From: Streptomyces albus subsp. albus
Lineage (GTDB): Bacteria; Actinomycetota; Actinomycetes; Streptomycetales; Streptomycetaceae
Direction: 5' to 3'
Assembly: GCF_000725885.1 (NCBI RefSeq)
Contig: NZ_JODR01000019.1
Span: forward strand, 75,558 to 139,557
Length of the DNA: 64,000 nucleotides
Position 1 is the stretch's first letter; each line of letters starts with the position of its first letter. The translations under genes and the position numbers were made by a program. Of this stretch, positions 24,601 to 33,795 are shown piece after piece. Under the pieces are notes generated by a model. It worked only from the letters and a program-made list of their open reading frames with translations. It was not told where the DNA came from and did not search any database.

Positions 24601-25530
24601 ATGCCCGGCAAGAAGAAGGGCCCCACGATCGGCAGCGGAGGGAATCGTCGCCGCGGCCTGGAGGGCAAGGGCCCCACCCCGCCCGCCGAGATGCGCAAGG
24701 GCCACGCCAAGCAGCGCGCCGCCCAGGCCAAGGCGCGGCGCGCCCAGGGCCGCCCCCAGCGCGGCGGTCCGCGCGGCGGCAAGGGCACCGCGGAGCTGGT
24801 GGTCGGCCGCAACTCGGTGGTGGAGGCGCTGCGCGAGGGCGTCCCGGCGAACGCTCTGTACGTCCAGCAGTTCATCGACAACGACGAGCGCGTCCGCGAG
24901 GCGGTGCAGCTCGCCGGCGAGCGCGGCGGTATCCGTCTGGTCGAGGCGCCGCGCCCCGAACTGGACCGGATGACCAACGGCCTCAACCACCAGGGCCTCG
25001 TCCTCCAGGTCCCGCCGTACGAGTACGCGCACCCGGAGGACCTGGCGGCGGCGGCCTTCGACCGGGGCGAGGACCCGCTGATCGTCGCCCTCGACGGGGT
25101 GACCGATCCGCGCAACCTGGGCGCTGTGGTCCGTTCCGCCTCGGCGTTCGGCGGGCACGGCGTCGTGGTGCCGGAGCGGCGCGCGGCCGGGATGACGGCG
25201 GGGGCGTGGAAGACGTCGGCCGGTACGGCGGCGCGTACGCCGGTGGCGCGCGCCACCAATCTCACCCGTGCGCTGGAGGCGTACCAGAAGGCGGGGCTGA
25301 CGGTGATCGGACTCGCCGCGGACGGCGAGGTGGAGCTGGAGGACGTCGCCGCGCTCGACGGCCCGCTCGTGGTCGTCGTCGGCAGCGAGGGCAAGGGGCT
25401 GTCGCGGCTGGTCGGCGAGACCTGCGACCTGCGGGTGCGGATCCCGATGCCGGGCGGCGCCGAGTCGCTGAACGCCGGCGTCGCGGCGGGTGTCGTGCTC
25501 TACGAGGCGGCGCGGCGCCGCCGGGCCTGA
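24601..25530 (+). CDS. rlmB: 23S rRNA (guanosine-2'-O-)-methyltransferase RlmB
   Basis: SpoU-family methyltransferase of 309 residues that methylates the peptidyl-transferase region of 23S rRNA. A basic disordered N-terminal tail (~60 residues: [23 protein letters not shown]) precedes the substrate-binding domain ([15 protein letters not shown]). The knotted SAM-binding domain follows, with [17 protein letters not shown] (motif 1), [11 protein letters not shown] (motif 2) and [17 protein letters not shown] (motif 3). ATG 24601 fits homologues better than the upstream in-frame start. Confidence 0.95.
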   Translation: MPGKKKGPTIGSGGNRRRGLEGKGPTPPAEMRKGHAKQRAAQAKARRAQGRPQRGGPRGGKGTAELVVGRNSVVEALREGVPANALYVQQFIDNDERVREAVQLAGERGGIRLVEAPRPELDRMTNGLNHQGLVLQVPPYEYAHPEDLAAAAFDRGEDPLIVALDGVTDPRNLGAVVRSASAFGGHGVVVPERRAAGMTAGAWKTSAGTAARTPVARATNLTRALEAYQKAGLTVIGLAADGEVELEDVAALDGPLVVVVGSEGKGLSRLVGETCDLRVRIPMPGGAESLNAGVAAGVVLYEAARRRRA

Positions 25531-25540
25531 CGCGTCGGGT

Positions 25541-25568
25541 CCGGGGCCGCCCCGCGGGGCGGCCCCGG
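25541..25568 (+). terminator. Terminator after cysS-rlmB
   Basis: Perfect 13-bp inverted repeat (25541-25553 with 25556-25568) with a minimal loop, 10 bases after the rlmB stop. Confidence 0.75.
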
Positions 25569-25649
25569 ACCGAGCCGATGATCCTTTGACGGGCCTCCGA
25601 CAGATCGGGGCGGTCAAGGCAGTGTCCTAAACGTCCGTCACTCGGTTAG

Positions 25650-27587
25650 ATGAGTGTGGACACCAGAACACCCCGCGCACCCGGCGCTTCGGGCCGCGGC
25701 TCTGGGCACGGCCCAGGGGGGAACCCCCGCGGTTTCTTCGACGACGAGCCGGTGCTGAGCACGGTAAAGGTCCCGTCCGACCCCGCAGAGGTGGTCGTCA
25801 ATCACGCAAGTTTCCGAGTGCGGCTCGGCGCGTCCTCCGCGCCGGCCGCCCTCTCCCCTTCCGTGGCCGCACGCGCCGCCCTGGCGACCGCGGCCCACCC
25901 CCGTCCGGCCGTGGCGGCCACCGCCACGCGGCGCGACACGGCGTTCGAGGACACCGAGCCGATCCCCGTCGCCGCCGGCGCGGCCCGCCGCACCGCCGGC
26001 GCCCCGGCCCGCCGCCGCGCCCCCGTCGTGTGGAGCGGCGGTGCCGAACCGGACGACACGGGCGCCACCAAGGTGATCCAGGCCGCCCGCACGGCCGGCC
26101 TCGTCGGCTTCACCGGCCACCCCCGGGCCCCCGCCGACACCGACACGCCGTCCATGCCGTCCACGCAGTCCCCCTCGCCGACGTCGTCCACGCAGACGCT
26201 GCCCCGAGTCGGGGACCTGCCGCCGCGTGGCGGCCCCGCCACCGTGGTCGGCCCGCCCCGCGGCCCCCAGCCCTCGGAGAACCGGCCCGTCCCGCCGCCC
26301 ACCGGCGAGCCCCTGCTGAAGGGCGTACGCCCGGCGCGCGGCGCGTTCGACGACCTGGACGGCCCCGACGCCCCCAGCGGTCCGCCCGGACCCGACGCCG
26401 AGGACACCGGCGAACTGGCCACGATCGGCCACGAAGGCCCCTACGAGGACACCGCCGGGACCGGCACCGACAACCGGCGCCGCCGTGAAGCCCTGCGGAA
26501 CGCCTACTACCCCGGGCGCCGGATGAACCTCGGCGTCGTCCTCCTCCCGCTGCGGGTCTTCCTCGGCCTCATCACCGTCTACGCGGGCATGGGCAAACTG
26601 TGCGACCCCGTCTACTTCGACGGCGGTGAGCGCGGCTCCATGGTCACCTGGCTGCGGTCCCTGCATCCGTGGACGATCGCCTCCCCGCTGCGGGACTTCG
26701 CCCTCGCCCACCCGGTCGGCGCCGGGCTGACCGTGGCGTTCCTCCAGGTCATCGTCGGCGTCCTCACGATCTTCGGACTCTGGCAGCGCGTCGCGGCCGG
26801 CGTCGGCGCCCTGCTGTCCGCCGCCCTGCTGCTGACCGTCAGCTGGCGGACCGTCCCCGCCTACGAGGCGCCCGACATCATCTACCTCGCCGCCTGGAGC
26901 CCGCTGATCATCGCCGGCGCCCCCGTCTTCTCCGTCGACGGCCGGCTCGCCGGCGAGGCGTGGCGCAAGCTGGGGCCCCGCGTCTCCCTGTGGGACCTGC
27001 GCCGCCGCGTACTGCGCCGCGGCACCCTGATCGCCTCGGTGATCATCGGCCTCGCCCTGCTGGTCGGCTCCCTGCTGGGCAGCGCCGTCCGCTCCGCCCA
27101 GCCCGCCACCGGCACCCAGCCCGGCAAGACCCCCACCAACCGGCTGCCGGGCTCCCCGATGCCGGGCACCCCCGGAGCGGGGTCGAGCAGCGGCCAGGCC
27201 ACGCGCGGGCCCGACGGCGGCGCCGACGGGCGACGGGACGGCACGGACCGCCGCCGCGACGGCCGCACGTCCACCGACGAGACCCGGCCGGGCGAGGGAC
27301 GGGCCACCAGCGGCCCGGAGACCACGCCCACCCAGGGCGCCACCCAGGGCCCCGGACAGGGCACCACGTCCCCCCAGGAGGGCACCACGGCGCCGCCGCC
27401 CCAACAGCAGTCCCCGCAGCAGCCGCAGGCCACCACCGGCACCGGCACGGGCTCGCCCAACGGTCTGTCCCGCCAGTCCGCCGACACCGGCGGCAGCGCC
27501 TCGACGGGCTCGGGCGGCGGCACGTCCACGTCCGGCGGCGGCAGCGGCGGCGGACGCGGCGCGCTGGGCGGCCTGTTGGGCCGCTGA
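25650..27587 (+). CDS. DoxX-family membrane protein with long disordered flanks
   Basis: A 645-residue protein. Residues 1-285 are polar and low complexity, rich in Pro, Ala and Asp. A DoxX-like four-helix membrane domain spans about 290-480 (starts NLGVVLLPLRVFLGLITVYAGMGKL, later LAAWSPLIIAGAPVFSVDGRL). The last ~165 residues are Pro/Gly/Thr/Gln-rich and end in a Gly/Ser run. DoxX proteins are small quinone-linked or redox-related membrane subunits; the role of this actinobacterial form is not known. Terminators lie on both sides, so it is monocistronic. Confidence 0.8.
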   Translation: MSVDTRTPRAPGASGRGSGHGPGGNPRGFFDDEPVLSTVKVPSDPAEVVVNHASFRVRLGASSAPAALSPSVAARAALATAAHPRPAVAATATRRDTAFEDTEPIPVAAGAARRTAGAPARRRAPVVWSGGAEPDDTGATKVIQAARTAGLVGFTGHPRAPADTDTPSMPSTQSPSPTSSTQTLPRVGDLPPRGGPATVVGPPRGPQPSENRPVPPPTGEPLLKGVRPARGAFDDLDGPDAPSGPPGPDAEDTGELATIGHEGPYEDTAGTGTDNRRRREALRNAYYPGRRMNLGVVLLPLRVFLGLITVYAGMGKLCDPVYFDGGERGSMVTWLRSLHPWTIASPLRDFALAHPVGAGLTVAFLQVIVGVLTIFGLWQRVAAGVGALLSAALLLTVSWRTVPAYEAPDIIYLAAWSPLIIAGAPVFSVDGRLAGEAWRKLGPRVSLWDLRRRVLRRGTLIASVIIGLALLVGSLLGSAVRSAQPATGTQPGKTPTNRLPGSPMPGTPGAGSSSGQATRGPDGGADGRRDGTDRRRDGRTSTDETRPGEGRATSGPETTPTQGATQGPGQGTTSPQEGTTAPPPQQQSPQQPQATTGTGTGSPNGLSRQSADTGGSASTGSGGGTSTSGGGSGGGRGALGGLLGR

Positions 27588-27636
27588 ACCGCAGACCGGG
27601 CGCCGGCGACCGCACCCGGGAGCGAGCGCACGAGAC

Positions 27637-27676
27637 GGCCGACGGCCCCACCTGGAAACAGGCGGGGCCGTCGGCC
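27637..27676. terminator. Bidirectional terminator
   Basis: Perfect 13-bp inverted repeat (27637-27649 with 27664-27676) between the convergent DoxX and nucleotidyltransferase genes. Confidence 0.75.
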
Positions 27677-27692
27677 ATTGTGTGGGGCCGGG

Positions 27693-28418
27693 TCAGCCGT
27701 CCCGGCGGTCCCCGCGGGCGAGTTCCCTGGCCGCCTCCATGAGGTCCTTGGCGGTGTCGATGGCACGCCAGTAGGAGCCCTGGGGCAACGGGAAGCCCGC
27801 CAGGGCCCGTTCGCGGGCCAGCCGGGGGAAGGTCGTGCGCTCGTGGTCGCCGCGCTCGGGCAGCAGCCCGGTGAACCGGGGCGAGAAGACGTAGACACCC
27901 GCGTTGATCAGATACGGGGACGGGGGCGCCTCGATGAAGTCGAGAACGTGGCCGAACTCGTCCGTCTCCACCGCGCCCCACGGGATACGGGGCCGGGCGA
28001 GCGCGAGAGTGGCCGTCGCGTCGCGCTCCGTGTGGAAGGCGGCCATCTCGCGCAGCGAGAAACGCGTCCAGATGTCACCGTTGGTCGCGTACCAGGGCTC
28101 CTCCGGACGCGGCAGGGACCGCGCGGCGAACTTCAGCCCGCCGCCCCGCCCCAGTGGCTCCTTCTCGGTGACCGTCGTGACGTGGCAGGGGAGTTCGGCC
28201 TTGGCGAGCCATTCCTCCAGCACCTCGGCGAGGTGGCCGGAGGAGACGACGACATCGGTGACGCCCTCGGCAGCGAGCCAGGCCAGTTGGTGGCCGATGA
28301 TCGGCACGCCGGTGCCGGGGATCTCGACCATCGGCTTGGGGCGGTCGTCGGTATACGGCCGCAGCCGTGATCCCTGCCCACCGGCGAGGATCACGGCCTG
28401 GGTCGGATGCTGGGTCAT
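27693..28418 (-). CDS. Sugar nucleotidyltransferase
   Basis: A 241-residue NTP-transferase: AVILAGGQGSRLRPYTDDRPKPMVEI is the nucleotide-binding signature, followed by VVVSSGHLAEVLEEWL, NGDIWTRFSL (metal-binding Asp) and INAGVYVFSP. It activates a sugar 1-phosphate to an NDP-sugar; neither sugar nor nucleotide can be deduced. Short forms like this lack the left-handed helix domain of GlmU or GlgC. The gene upstream on the same strand encodes a small exported protein, 88 bases away, and both have leaderless-type -10 elements. Confidence 0.85.
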   Translation of the reverse strand: MTQHPTQAVILAGGQGSRLRPYTDDRPKPMVEIPGTGVPIIGHQLAWLAAEGVTDVVVSSGHLAEVLEEWLAKAELPCHVTTVTEKEPLGRGGGLKFAARSLPRPEEPWYATNGDIWTRFSLREMAAFHTERDATATLALARPRIPWGAVETDEFGHVLDFIEAPPSPYLINAGVYVFSPRFTGLLPERGDHERTTFPRLARERALAGFPLPQGSYWRAIDTAKDLMEAARELARGDRRDG

Positions 28419-28425
28419 GTGCCGC

Positions 28426-28431
28426 AGCCTA
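28426..28431 (-). promoter_or_regulatory. -10 element, leaderless geometry (nucleotidyltransferase)
   Basis: On the minus strand TAGGCT, then 7 nt, then ATG 28418. Confidence 0.45.
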
Positions 28432-28506
28432 TGCGGGCGCGGCGCACCACGGGTGCGTGACCGCGCACCCGGGCGGGCCGGGGGCCGGCCCCCGGCAGCG
28501 TGGGGA

Positions 28507-29028
28507 TCAGCTCAGCTGGGCGACACCGGTGGCGAACGAGGTGTCGCAGACCGGCCGGGAGAAGCTCTGCGCCCGCTGCGGCCCGTACTTGTGCACGGCG
28601 GCCTTGCCGAGCGCCCGCGCGATCGAGGCGCAGTGCCGGGCCAGCGACGGCTTACGGGTGATCGCGCGCTGGAGACCGGTGAGCGCCGCACCCGGGTCCT
28701 TCTCCTGCAACTCCGCGATCAGACGGTCGCGCAGCGAGTCCTGAGGGGCCTGCTGGGCGGTCGCCGTGCCGGGCGTACCCGGCGTGACCGGGGCACCGGA
28801 CGAGGCGGGCGTCGAGGCACCGGACGAAGAGGCATCGGACGAAGAGGCGTCCGGCGAGGCCGCGTCCGGGGTCGATGCGGAGGCGTCGCGCGCGGAGGCG
28901 GTGAGGACCTGCGAGTCCGCGGGCGAGTCCCACGGGACGCGGGTGACGGCGAGAGTCCCGGACAGAACGAGCACGACCGGGAGTACGAGGGCGAGGGATC
29001 GGCCGATACGGCGGGCTGCGTGGTTCAC
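28507..29028 (-). CDS. Conserved exported or membrane-anchored protein
   Basis: A 173-residue protein of unknown function. A basic N-terminus (MNHAARRIGR) precedes one hydrophobic segment (SLALVLPVVLVLSGTLAV), then an Ala/Ser/Asp/Pro-rich spacer (residues ~45-95), then a helical C-terminal domain of ~75 residues with two cysteines (LARHCASIARALG, SFSRPVCDTS) that could form a disulfide outside the cell. A GTG start is used. No catalytic motif was recognised. It lies between msiK and the nucleotidyltransferase gene. Confidence 0.7.
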   Translation of the reverse strand: MNHAARRIGRSLALVLPVVLVLSGTLAVTRVPWDSPADSQVLTASARDASASTPDAASPDASSSDASSSGASTPASSGAPVTPGTPGTATAQQAPQDSLRDRLIAELQEKDPGAALTGLQRAITRKPSLARHCASIARALGKAAVHKYGPQRAQSFSRPVCDTSFATGVAQLS

Positions 29029-29035
29029 GCCCGAG

Positions 29036-29041
29036 ATGGTA
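29036..29041 (-). promoter_or_regulatory. -10 element, leaderless geometry (exported protein)
   Basis: On the minus strand TACCAT, then 7 nt, then GTG 29028. Confidence 0.4.
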
Positions 29042-29245
29042 GCGAGTGGTAGTGATATGGCGACATTTTGTCACCACTTCGAGGGACCGAAGAGGAGTGT
29101 TGTTCGAGCGATGTCCCCCTCAAGGGGGGCTCTCTTGCTCTCCCGAGGCCGCGTCCGGGGCCGTTCCCGGTCCCGGTTCGGCACAAGTGGCACAAGTCCC
29201 GATCAGCGGCACAAGCCCCAGGAGGGACAAGGGGAACAGGCAGAA

Positions 29246-29284
29246 GAGGGCCGTGAACGGGTGGGAAACCCGCTCACGGCCCTC
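29246..29284 (-). terminator. Terminator of msiK
   Basis: 17-bp inverted repeat with one mismatch (29246-29262 with 29268-29284), 5-nt loop, 21 bases past the msiK stop and followed on the minus strand by ttctg. Confidence 0.7.
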
Positions 29285-29304
29285 CAACTCATCGGGACCG
29301 ACGG

Positions 29305-30435
<1,131 letters not shown>

Positions 30436-30489
30436 GTTCTCTTCTCCTTCACCGGCAGGTACGTGCCGGACGATCCGTGGTAAAGGCGG

Positions 30490-30503
30490 AGGTGTAGTCC
30501 ACT
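30490..30503. promoter_or_regulatory. Candidate DasR-responsive element (dre) of msiK
   Basis: AGGTGTAGTCCACT differs at one position from the element upstream of nagK in this window (AGGTCTAGTCCACT) and fits the dre pattern TGGTCTAGACCA. It also overlaps a GTCCAC-N3-GTGGAC palindrome. Confidence 0.55.
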
Positions 30504-30613
30504 GCGTGGACCTGGCGAGACGCTAGCCTCTGATCCAGCTTTTGTCAGTAGTCCGACCGGCCCGATCCCCTCCGGGTACACTGCACGAGCGACGCCGCAC
30601 ACCCCGCGGCGAC

Positions 30614-30687
30614 GCCGCCTTAGCTCAGCTGGTTAGAGCATCTGTCTTGTAAACAGAAGGTCGTCGGTTCGAATCCGACAGGCGGCT
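30614..30687 (+). tRNA. tRNA-Thr (anticodon UGU)
   Basis: Acceptor stem GCCGCCT pairs with AGGCGGC, discriminator T at 30687, CCA not encoded. The D-arm (tagctcagctggttagagca), the anticodon loop CTTGTAA with TGT at 30648-30650, and the T-arm GTCGG-TTCGAAT-CCGAC are all normal. An Rho-independent type hairpin follows at once. Confidence 0.95.
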
Positions 30688-30696
30688 CCGCAGGTC

Positions 30697-30730
30697 AGAG
30701 GCCCCGCACCGGGTTTGGTACGGGGCCTCT
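30697..30730 (+). terminator. Terminator of tRNA-Thr
   Basis: AGAGGCCCCG (30697-30706) pairs with CGGGGCCTCT (30721-30730), stem extended inward by three pairs after a mismatch. Confidence 0.75.
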
Positions 30731-31203
30731 GTGGTGCCTCGCGTGCAGTGGTGGAGCACACGATGATCGCCGGGGGCAGTTCCGAAGCTTGCTGCACTGG
30801 GGCCGAGCCCTCGGCGCGCCTCGCAGAATGCGCTGCGCCACCTCGGGCGCCTCGGGAACGGCGAGGACTTCCTCGATGGTGTGTCGGGAGTTCCGGGACG
30901 GGATGGCCCCCAAATGCCGGCTTCCTTGGTGCGTACGGCGAAGGCGCGGCTCGGGTTGTCGGACTCGATCGGGTTTCCGTAGCGAGCGGTGGAGGCCGGC
31001 CCGTGCAGGCCCTCCACAGCTCACCGGCCGCTTTCGCTCTGTGCTCTGCTGACGATGCCGCTGAGCGCGGCCGTGCAGAAGACCAGAAGTGGGGAGGGAG
31101 GTCCGGGGCCTCTGTTTTCGTTCCAGCGGTGGAGGACCTCGTCCACTGGCCTGGAGTTGGTGGCCGCCCTGTTGCCCCTGCCCCACCGATGGGACGCTCG
31201 ATC
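30731..31203. other. Region without a supportable gene, probable gene remnants
   Basis: Codon bias is weak and scattered in all six frames. Short frames occur on both strands but none has a start with ribosome-binding site and G/C-ending codons throughout. The lower GC and position next to a tRNA suggest remains of acquired DNA. Confidence 0.4.
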
Positions 31204-31713
31204 ATGGACAACACTGGCTGCGGGCGGGTCGCCAAGCCGTCGAAGGTGCGCAAGATCCTCGGGTACACGCCCGAGGTGCGCGAGGTGCGACAGGCAGAGG
31301 ACGAGGTCAACCGGATGTCGTCCCGGCTGCTGGATGCCATGGGCATCTCTGGCATCCCAAGTGACCTTCCTGCCGCTGCCGGACCATGTGATGCCGTCGA
31401 CCCGGACTTCACCACCTACTACACCGTGGACCATCCCTGGGCGCTGTGGGAGGCGGACGCGGACGATTTCGACACCGCCATGGAGAACCTGCGCTCTCGA
31501 CTTCCCGGCCTGGGTTGGCGCATCACCAAAGACGGGCCCCAACACAGTATGTTCCGCAATCCGGAGATCAAGGCGGTACACATTTCCTCCGGGCATCACG
31601 TGGCCATCAGGGCGCTGAAGAAACGCTCAGGTGACCTCAAGCCGCAGATCAGCGTCACCCTCGTTTCGCCCTGCTACAAGGCCCCGGAAGGCAGCGACCC
31701 CTCCCGCGCCTGA
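31204..31713 (+). CDS. Hypothetical protein of actinobacterial accessory type
   Basis: A 169-residue protein from ATG 31204 (GGGA about 10 nt upstream; ATG 31189 is an alternative). The N-terminal helical part includes KPSKVRKILGYTPEVREVRQ and AEDEVNRMSSRLLDAMGI; the C-terminal domain has TTYYTVDHPWALWEAD and ITKDGPQHS, ending near LVSPCYKAPEG. I recall similar proteins of unknown function in streptomycete accessory regions. No signal peptide or catalytic motif is evident. Codon usage is less extreme than in the core genes, consistent with acquired DNA beside a tRNA gene. Confidence 0.6.
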   Translation: MDNTGCGRVAKPSKVRKILGYTPEVREVRQAEDEVNRMSSRLLDAMGISGIPSDLPAAAGPCDAVDPDFTTYYTVDHPWALWEADADDFDTAMENLRSRLPGLGWRITKDGPQHSMFRNPEIKAVHISSGHHVAIRALKKRSGDLKPQISVTLVSPCYKAPEGSDPSRA

Positions 31714-31911
31714 CAGCAGCCACCATGCGATGACAGGTGCGGTGACGCTCCCCATCGACAACCACGACGAGGCATGTCGGGGAGCGAGACCGAGAGCGGT
31801 GGCATCAACCACGAGGCCGGGCGTGAAGGCCTCGTCGAATCGCTCGTAGGCGTCGGCGTCACTCAGGTGATCATGGAGCGCGATCTCATGAATTGCGCGA
31901 TCGTCGGTGGT
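31627..31911 (-). pseudogene. Possible SnoaL/NTF2-like gene relic
   Basis: An open frame with no ATG or upstream GTG follows an in-frame TGA at 31914-31912. Its first part reads DDRAIHEIALHDHLSDADAY, then FDEAFTPGLVVDATALGL, which resembles the first helix and strand of NTF2-like (SnoaL) proteins. It then degrades and runs antisense into the preceding gene. Probably a truncated relic without its start. Confidence 0.3.
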
Positions 31912-31919
31912 TCAGCTCA

Positions 31920-32110
31920 TCACGAGCCCCGGACATAGGAGCGGTCGGCACGGCGCAGGCCGTGCCGGTCGAGGCGCGGCCGAGCCGCCCCGGGCTTCGG
32001 CATGTCTTCGGCGATGTTCATGGCGCTTTCACTCCGCAGGCATACGTGTCTAGGTGCGTGCGTGCGGGCCGGTCGGTAGGTTGTGGGGCGGTTCCACGGT
32101 TTTTCGGGGA
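31920..32110. other. Region without recognised gene
   Basis: No convincing frame or repeat seen between the relic and the small membrane protein gene. Confidence 0.4.
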
Positions 32111-32116
32111 GGGGAT

Positions 32117-32365
32117 GTGTTCAGCGCTTCGGGGGCTCCGTCATCGCCTGGAAGGCTGATGGTTCACCCAGCGTGCCTCTTCGTCGTCGGGGCCATTTTC
32201 GCTTTGAACATCAGGGGAGCGGCCGACTACGTGTACCTCCGCATCGAGCGGCATGTGACCTGGACGGGTGGCGGTATCGGGCCCGGGACACTGTGGATCT
32301 TCGGCTCGGTGTTCTTCGCGTTCGGAGTGATTGCCATAGCAGTTGAGGGGGTGGCTCGGCTGTGA
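32117..32365 (+). CDS. Small two-helix membrane protein
   Basis: An 82-residue protein from GTG 32117, preceded by GGGGAGGGG at 3-5 nt; an ATG at 32159 with GGAAGG is an alternative giving 68 residues. Two hydrophobic segments (VHPACLFVVGAIFALNI and TLWIFGSVFFAFGVIAIAV) flank a basic loop with TGGGIGPGT. Function unknown. Convergent with the next gene. Confidence 0.6.
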   Translation: MFSASGAPSSPGRLMVHPACLFVVGAIFALNIRGAADYVYLRIERHVTWTGGGIGPGTLWIFGSVFFAFGVIAIAVEGVARL

Positions 32366-32420
32366 GCCGACTCCTGTTGCCTTCCGGCCGTTCCGCAGTG
32401 GTCTGCGGCACCGGCCGGGC

Positions 32421-32921
32421 TCAGTTGTAGGTCCAGCGCCAAGCGTTCGCGCTGTAGGCGCATTTGATTGTTCTGCCGCTCGCTGTGGACGTGGTCGCTC
32501 CGTGGTCGCTGTTGCGGCAGAACTGGCCTGCTGAGTAGCAGTTGCCCGAGCTGGAGACGATGGAGCAGGTGCCGGAGCCGGTCCCGGTGCTGTCCGTGCT
32601 GTCGGCGTCCGCGTTGGTGTCGGTGCCCGTGTCCGGGGCCTCGGGGGTGGCGGTCTTGGTGACGGTGACCGTGGGGGCGGGCTTCGGGGTGGGCTTGACG
32701 GTCTTGGTGACGGTCGGGCCGGGCTTGGGTGTGGCCGTGACGGTGGCGGCCGGCTTGGCTTCGGCGGCGGGCTGTTGCCCGTCGTCGCCCGCGGTGCCTA
32801 TGAGGACTCCCGCCAGGAACAGTGCCGAGCCGCCGACCCACACCAGGGCGCGCTTGTGGAGCGGGCGGGTGTGCGGGTGAGGCGGTACGGGCGGTATGGG
32901 AGCAGTACGCGGATCGGTCAT
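32421..32921 (-). CDS. Membrane-anchored protein with Cys-rich C-terminal domain
   Basis: A 166-residue protein from ATG 32921 (GGGGGACGAG upstream). The cytoplasmic N-terminus is Pro/His-rich, followed by one transmembrane helix (LVWVGGSALFLAGVLIGTA). A periplasm-side Pro/Thr/Lys linker (TVTKTVKPTPKPAPTVTVTK) leads to a C-terminal ~50-residue domain with four cysteines (GTCSIV, GNCYS, QFCRNS, IKCAYS), probably two disulfides. Function unknown; the layout resembles cell-surface accessory proteins. Confidence 0.65.
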   Translation of the reverse strand: MTDPRTAPIPPVPPHPHTRPLHKRALVWVGGSALFLAGVLIGTAGDDGQQPAAEAKPAATVTATPKPGPTVTKTVKPTPKPAPTVTVTKTATPEAPDTGTDTNADADSTDSTGTGSGTCSIVSSSGNCYSAGQFCRNSDHGATTSTASGRTIKCAYSANAWRWTYN

Positions 32922-33118
32922 CTCGTCCCCCCAGTGGTTTTCGGGTGGAGTGACCGTAGTGCCGGGGAGGGTGAGAAGTGAAGGATGTGTGAGAGGGGTG
33001 ATCCTTCTGTGACCGATTCGGGGGTGGGGGCGGGCGGCGGGGCGCATCCGTGGGTCGGTCGGTTCGGTATGCGGCGGTGGTGCGCCCCGCCCCCGGGGCA
33101 TGCGTTACTGAGGTGCCG

Positions 33119-33307
33119 TCAGGCCCATGCGGTCAGGAGGATGAGTGCTTGCGGCGGGCTCATCCAGGAGTCCGGCCGGTCACCGCATCCGACATCCTCG
33201 TTGTTCTCCTTCTTCTTGAGGAAGGTGAGGAGTTGGACGACGGCGGCGACCAGGGCGGCGAGGCCGCCGAAGAAAGTGCCCAGGGCTTCAAGAAGTTGGA
33301 GGAACAT
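33119..33307 (-). CDS. 62-residue single-helix membrane protein
   Basis: ATG 33307 follows GGGAGG by about 8 nt. The first 30 residues form one hydrophobic helix (LLEALGTFFGGLAALVAAVVQLLTF-type, residues ~4-30) followed by a KKKENNED polar patch and a C-terminal hydrophobic tail (QALILLTAW). It is 44 bases downstream of another small gene on the same strand, probably one transcript. Unknown function; size and charge layout would also fit a toxin-like peptide, but there is no direct support. Confidence 0.5.
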   Translation of the reverse strand: MFLQLLEALGTFFGGLAALVAAVVQLLTFLKKKENNEDVGCGDRPDSWMSPPQALILLTAWA

Positions 33308-33351
33308 GGCGCTCGCCTCCCGCGCGCGGGCCGGGCGCGCATTCTGGTGAT

Positions 33352-33486
33352 TCACACGGACAGGAAACGAATTCCTGGGGTGGAGAAGGTGAAGGAACCG
33401 GCCTTTCCGGCAGCTTCTCGCCACTGGTGGATTTCGCGGCTCTGCGGGGGACGCTCTGCGGCCCGGCCGCGCATGGTGATCGACAC
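33352..33486 (-). CDS. 44-residue basic peptide
   Basis: GTG 33486 is preceded by GGAGGG at 5 nt, a strong site. The product has no membrane segment; it is basic and polar (MRGRAAERPPQSREIHQWRE), ending in TFSTPGIRFLSV. A hairpin lies 33-54 bases upstream. It may form a small operon with the 62-residue membrane protein. I do not recognise a family. Confidence 0.45.
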   Translation of the reverse strand: MSITMRGRAAERPPQSREIHQWREAAGKAGSFTFSTPGIRFLSV

Positions 33487-33518
33487 GGTTTCCCTCCTCT
33501 CCTTCTCTCCGTGGAAGA

Positions 33519-33540
33519 ACCCCTTCTCGACGGAAGGGGT
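33519..33540 (-). promoter_or_regulatory. Leader hairpin upstream of the small-peptide operon
   Basis: Perfect 8-bp stem (33519-33526 with 33533-33540) with a 6-nt loop, 33 bases upstream of the GTG. A possible -10 TACACT is at 33555-33550 on the minus strand, so the hairpin would lie in the leader RNA. Confidence 0.45.
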
Positions 33541-33744
33541 GATTTTCTGAGTGTAGTGGCGCTGTGGCGCCTCGTACAGAGTCGCTTCGGTTCGGGCGTC
33601 GTGTTCCGGCCATTCTTCCGGGAGTTCGCGCGGGGGCGTCGGAAACGGGTGCGGGGTGTGAGGTGCCCTCTTCCGTACGGGAAATGCCGGAGCGGGGCGC
33701 CCCGTCGCCGCGGCCGTCCTACGCTCGGGGAGGAGGTGGGCGCG

Positions 33745-33795
33745 GTGAGTGATCGGCAATGGTGCGGCGTCCGGGCCGAGGCGGGTGGCCGATGA
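33745..33795 (+). CDS. 16-residue upstream ORF
   Basis: GTG 33745 is preceded by GGGGAGGAGG and a -10-like TACGCT at 33720-33725. The frame encodes 16 residues (MSDRQWCGVRAEAGGR) and its TGA overlaps the ATG of the next gene in an ATGA arrangement. This looks like a translated leader coupled to the zinc-ribbon gene. Confidence 0.4.
   Translation: MSDRQWCGVRAEAGGR

Noticed and set aside
22897..25617. 906-codon minus-strand frame opposite cysS and rlmB
   Set aside because: Antisense shadow of two well-supported genes.
30633..31415. Minus-strand frame ending in a CRIRTDDLLFTRQ-like sequence
   Set aside because: This peptide is the well-known artefact of translating a tRNA gene in antisense.
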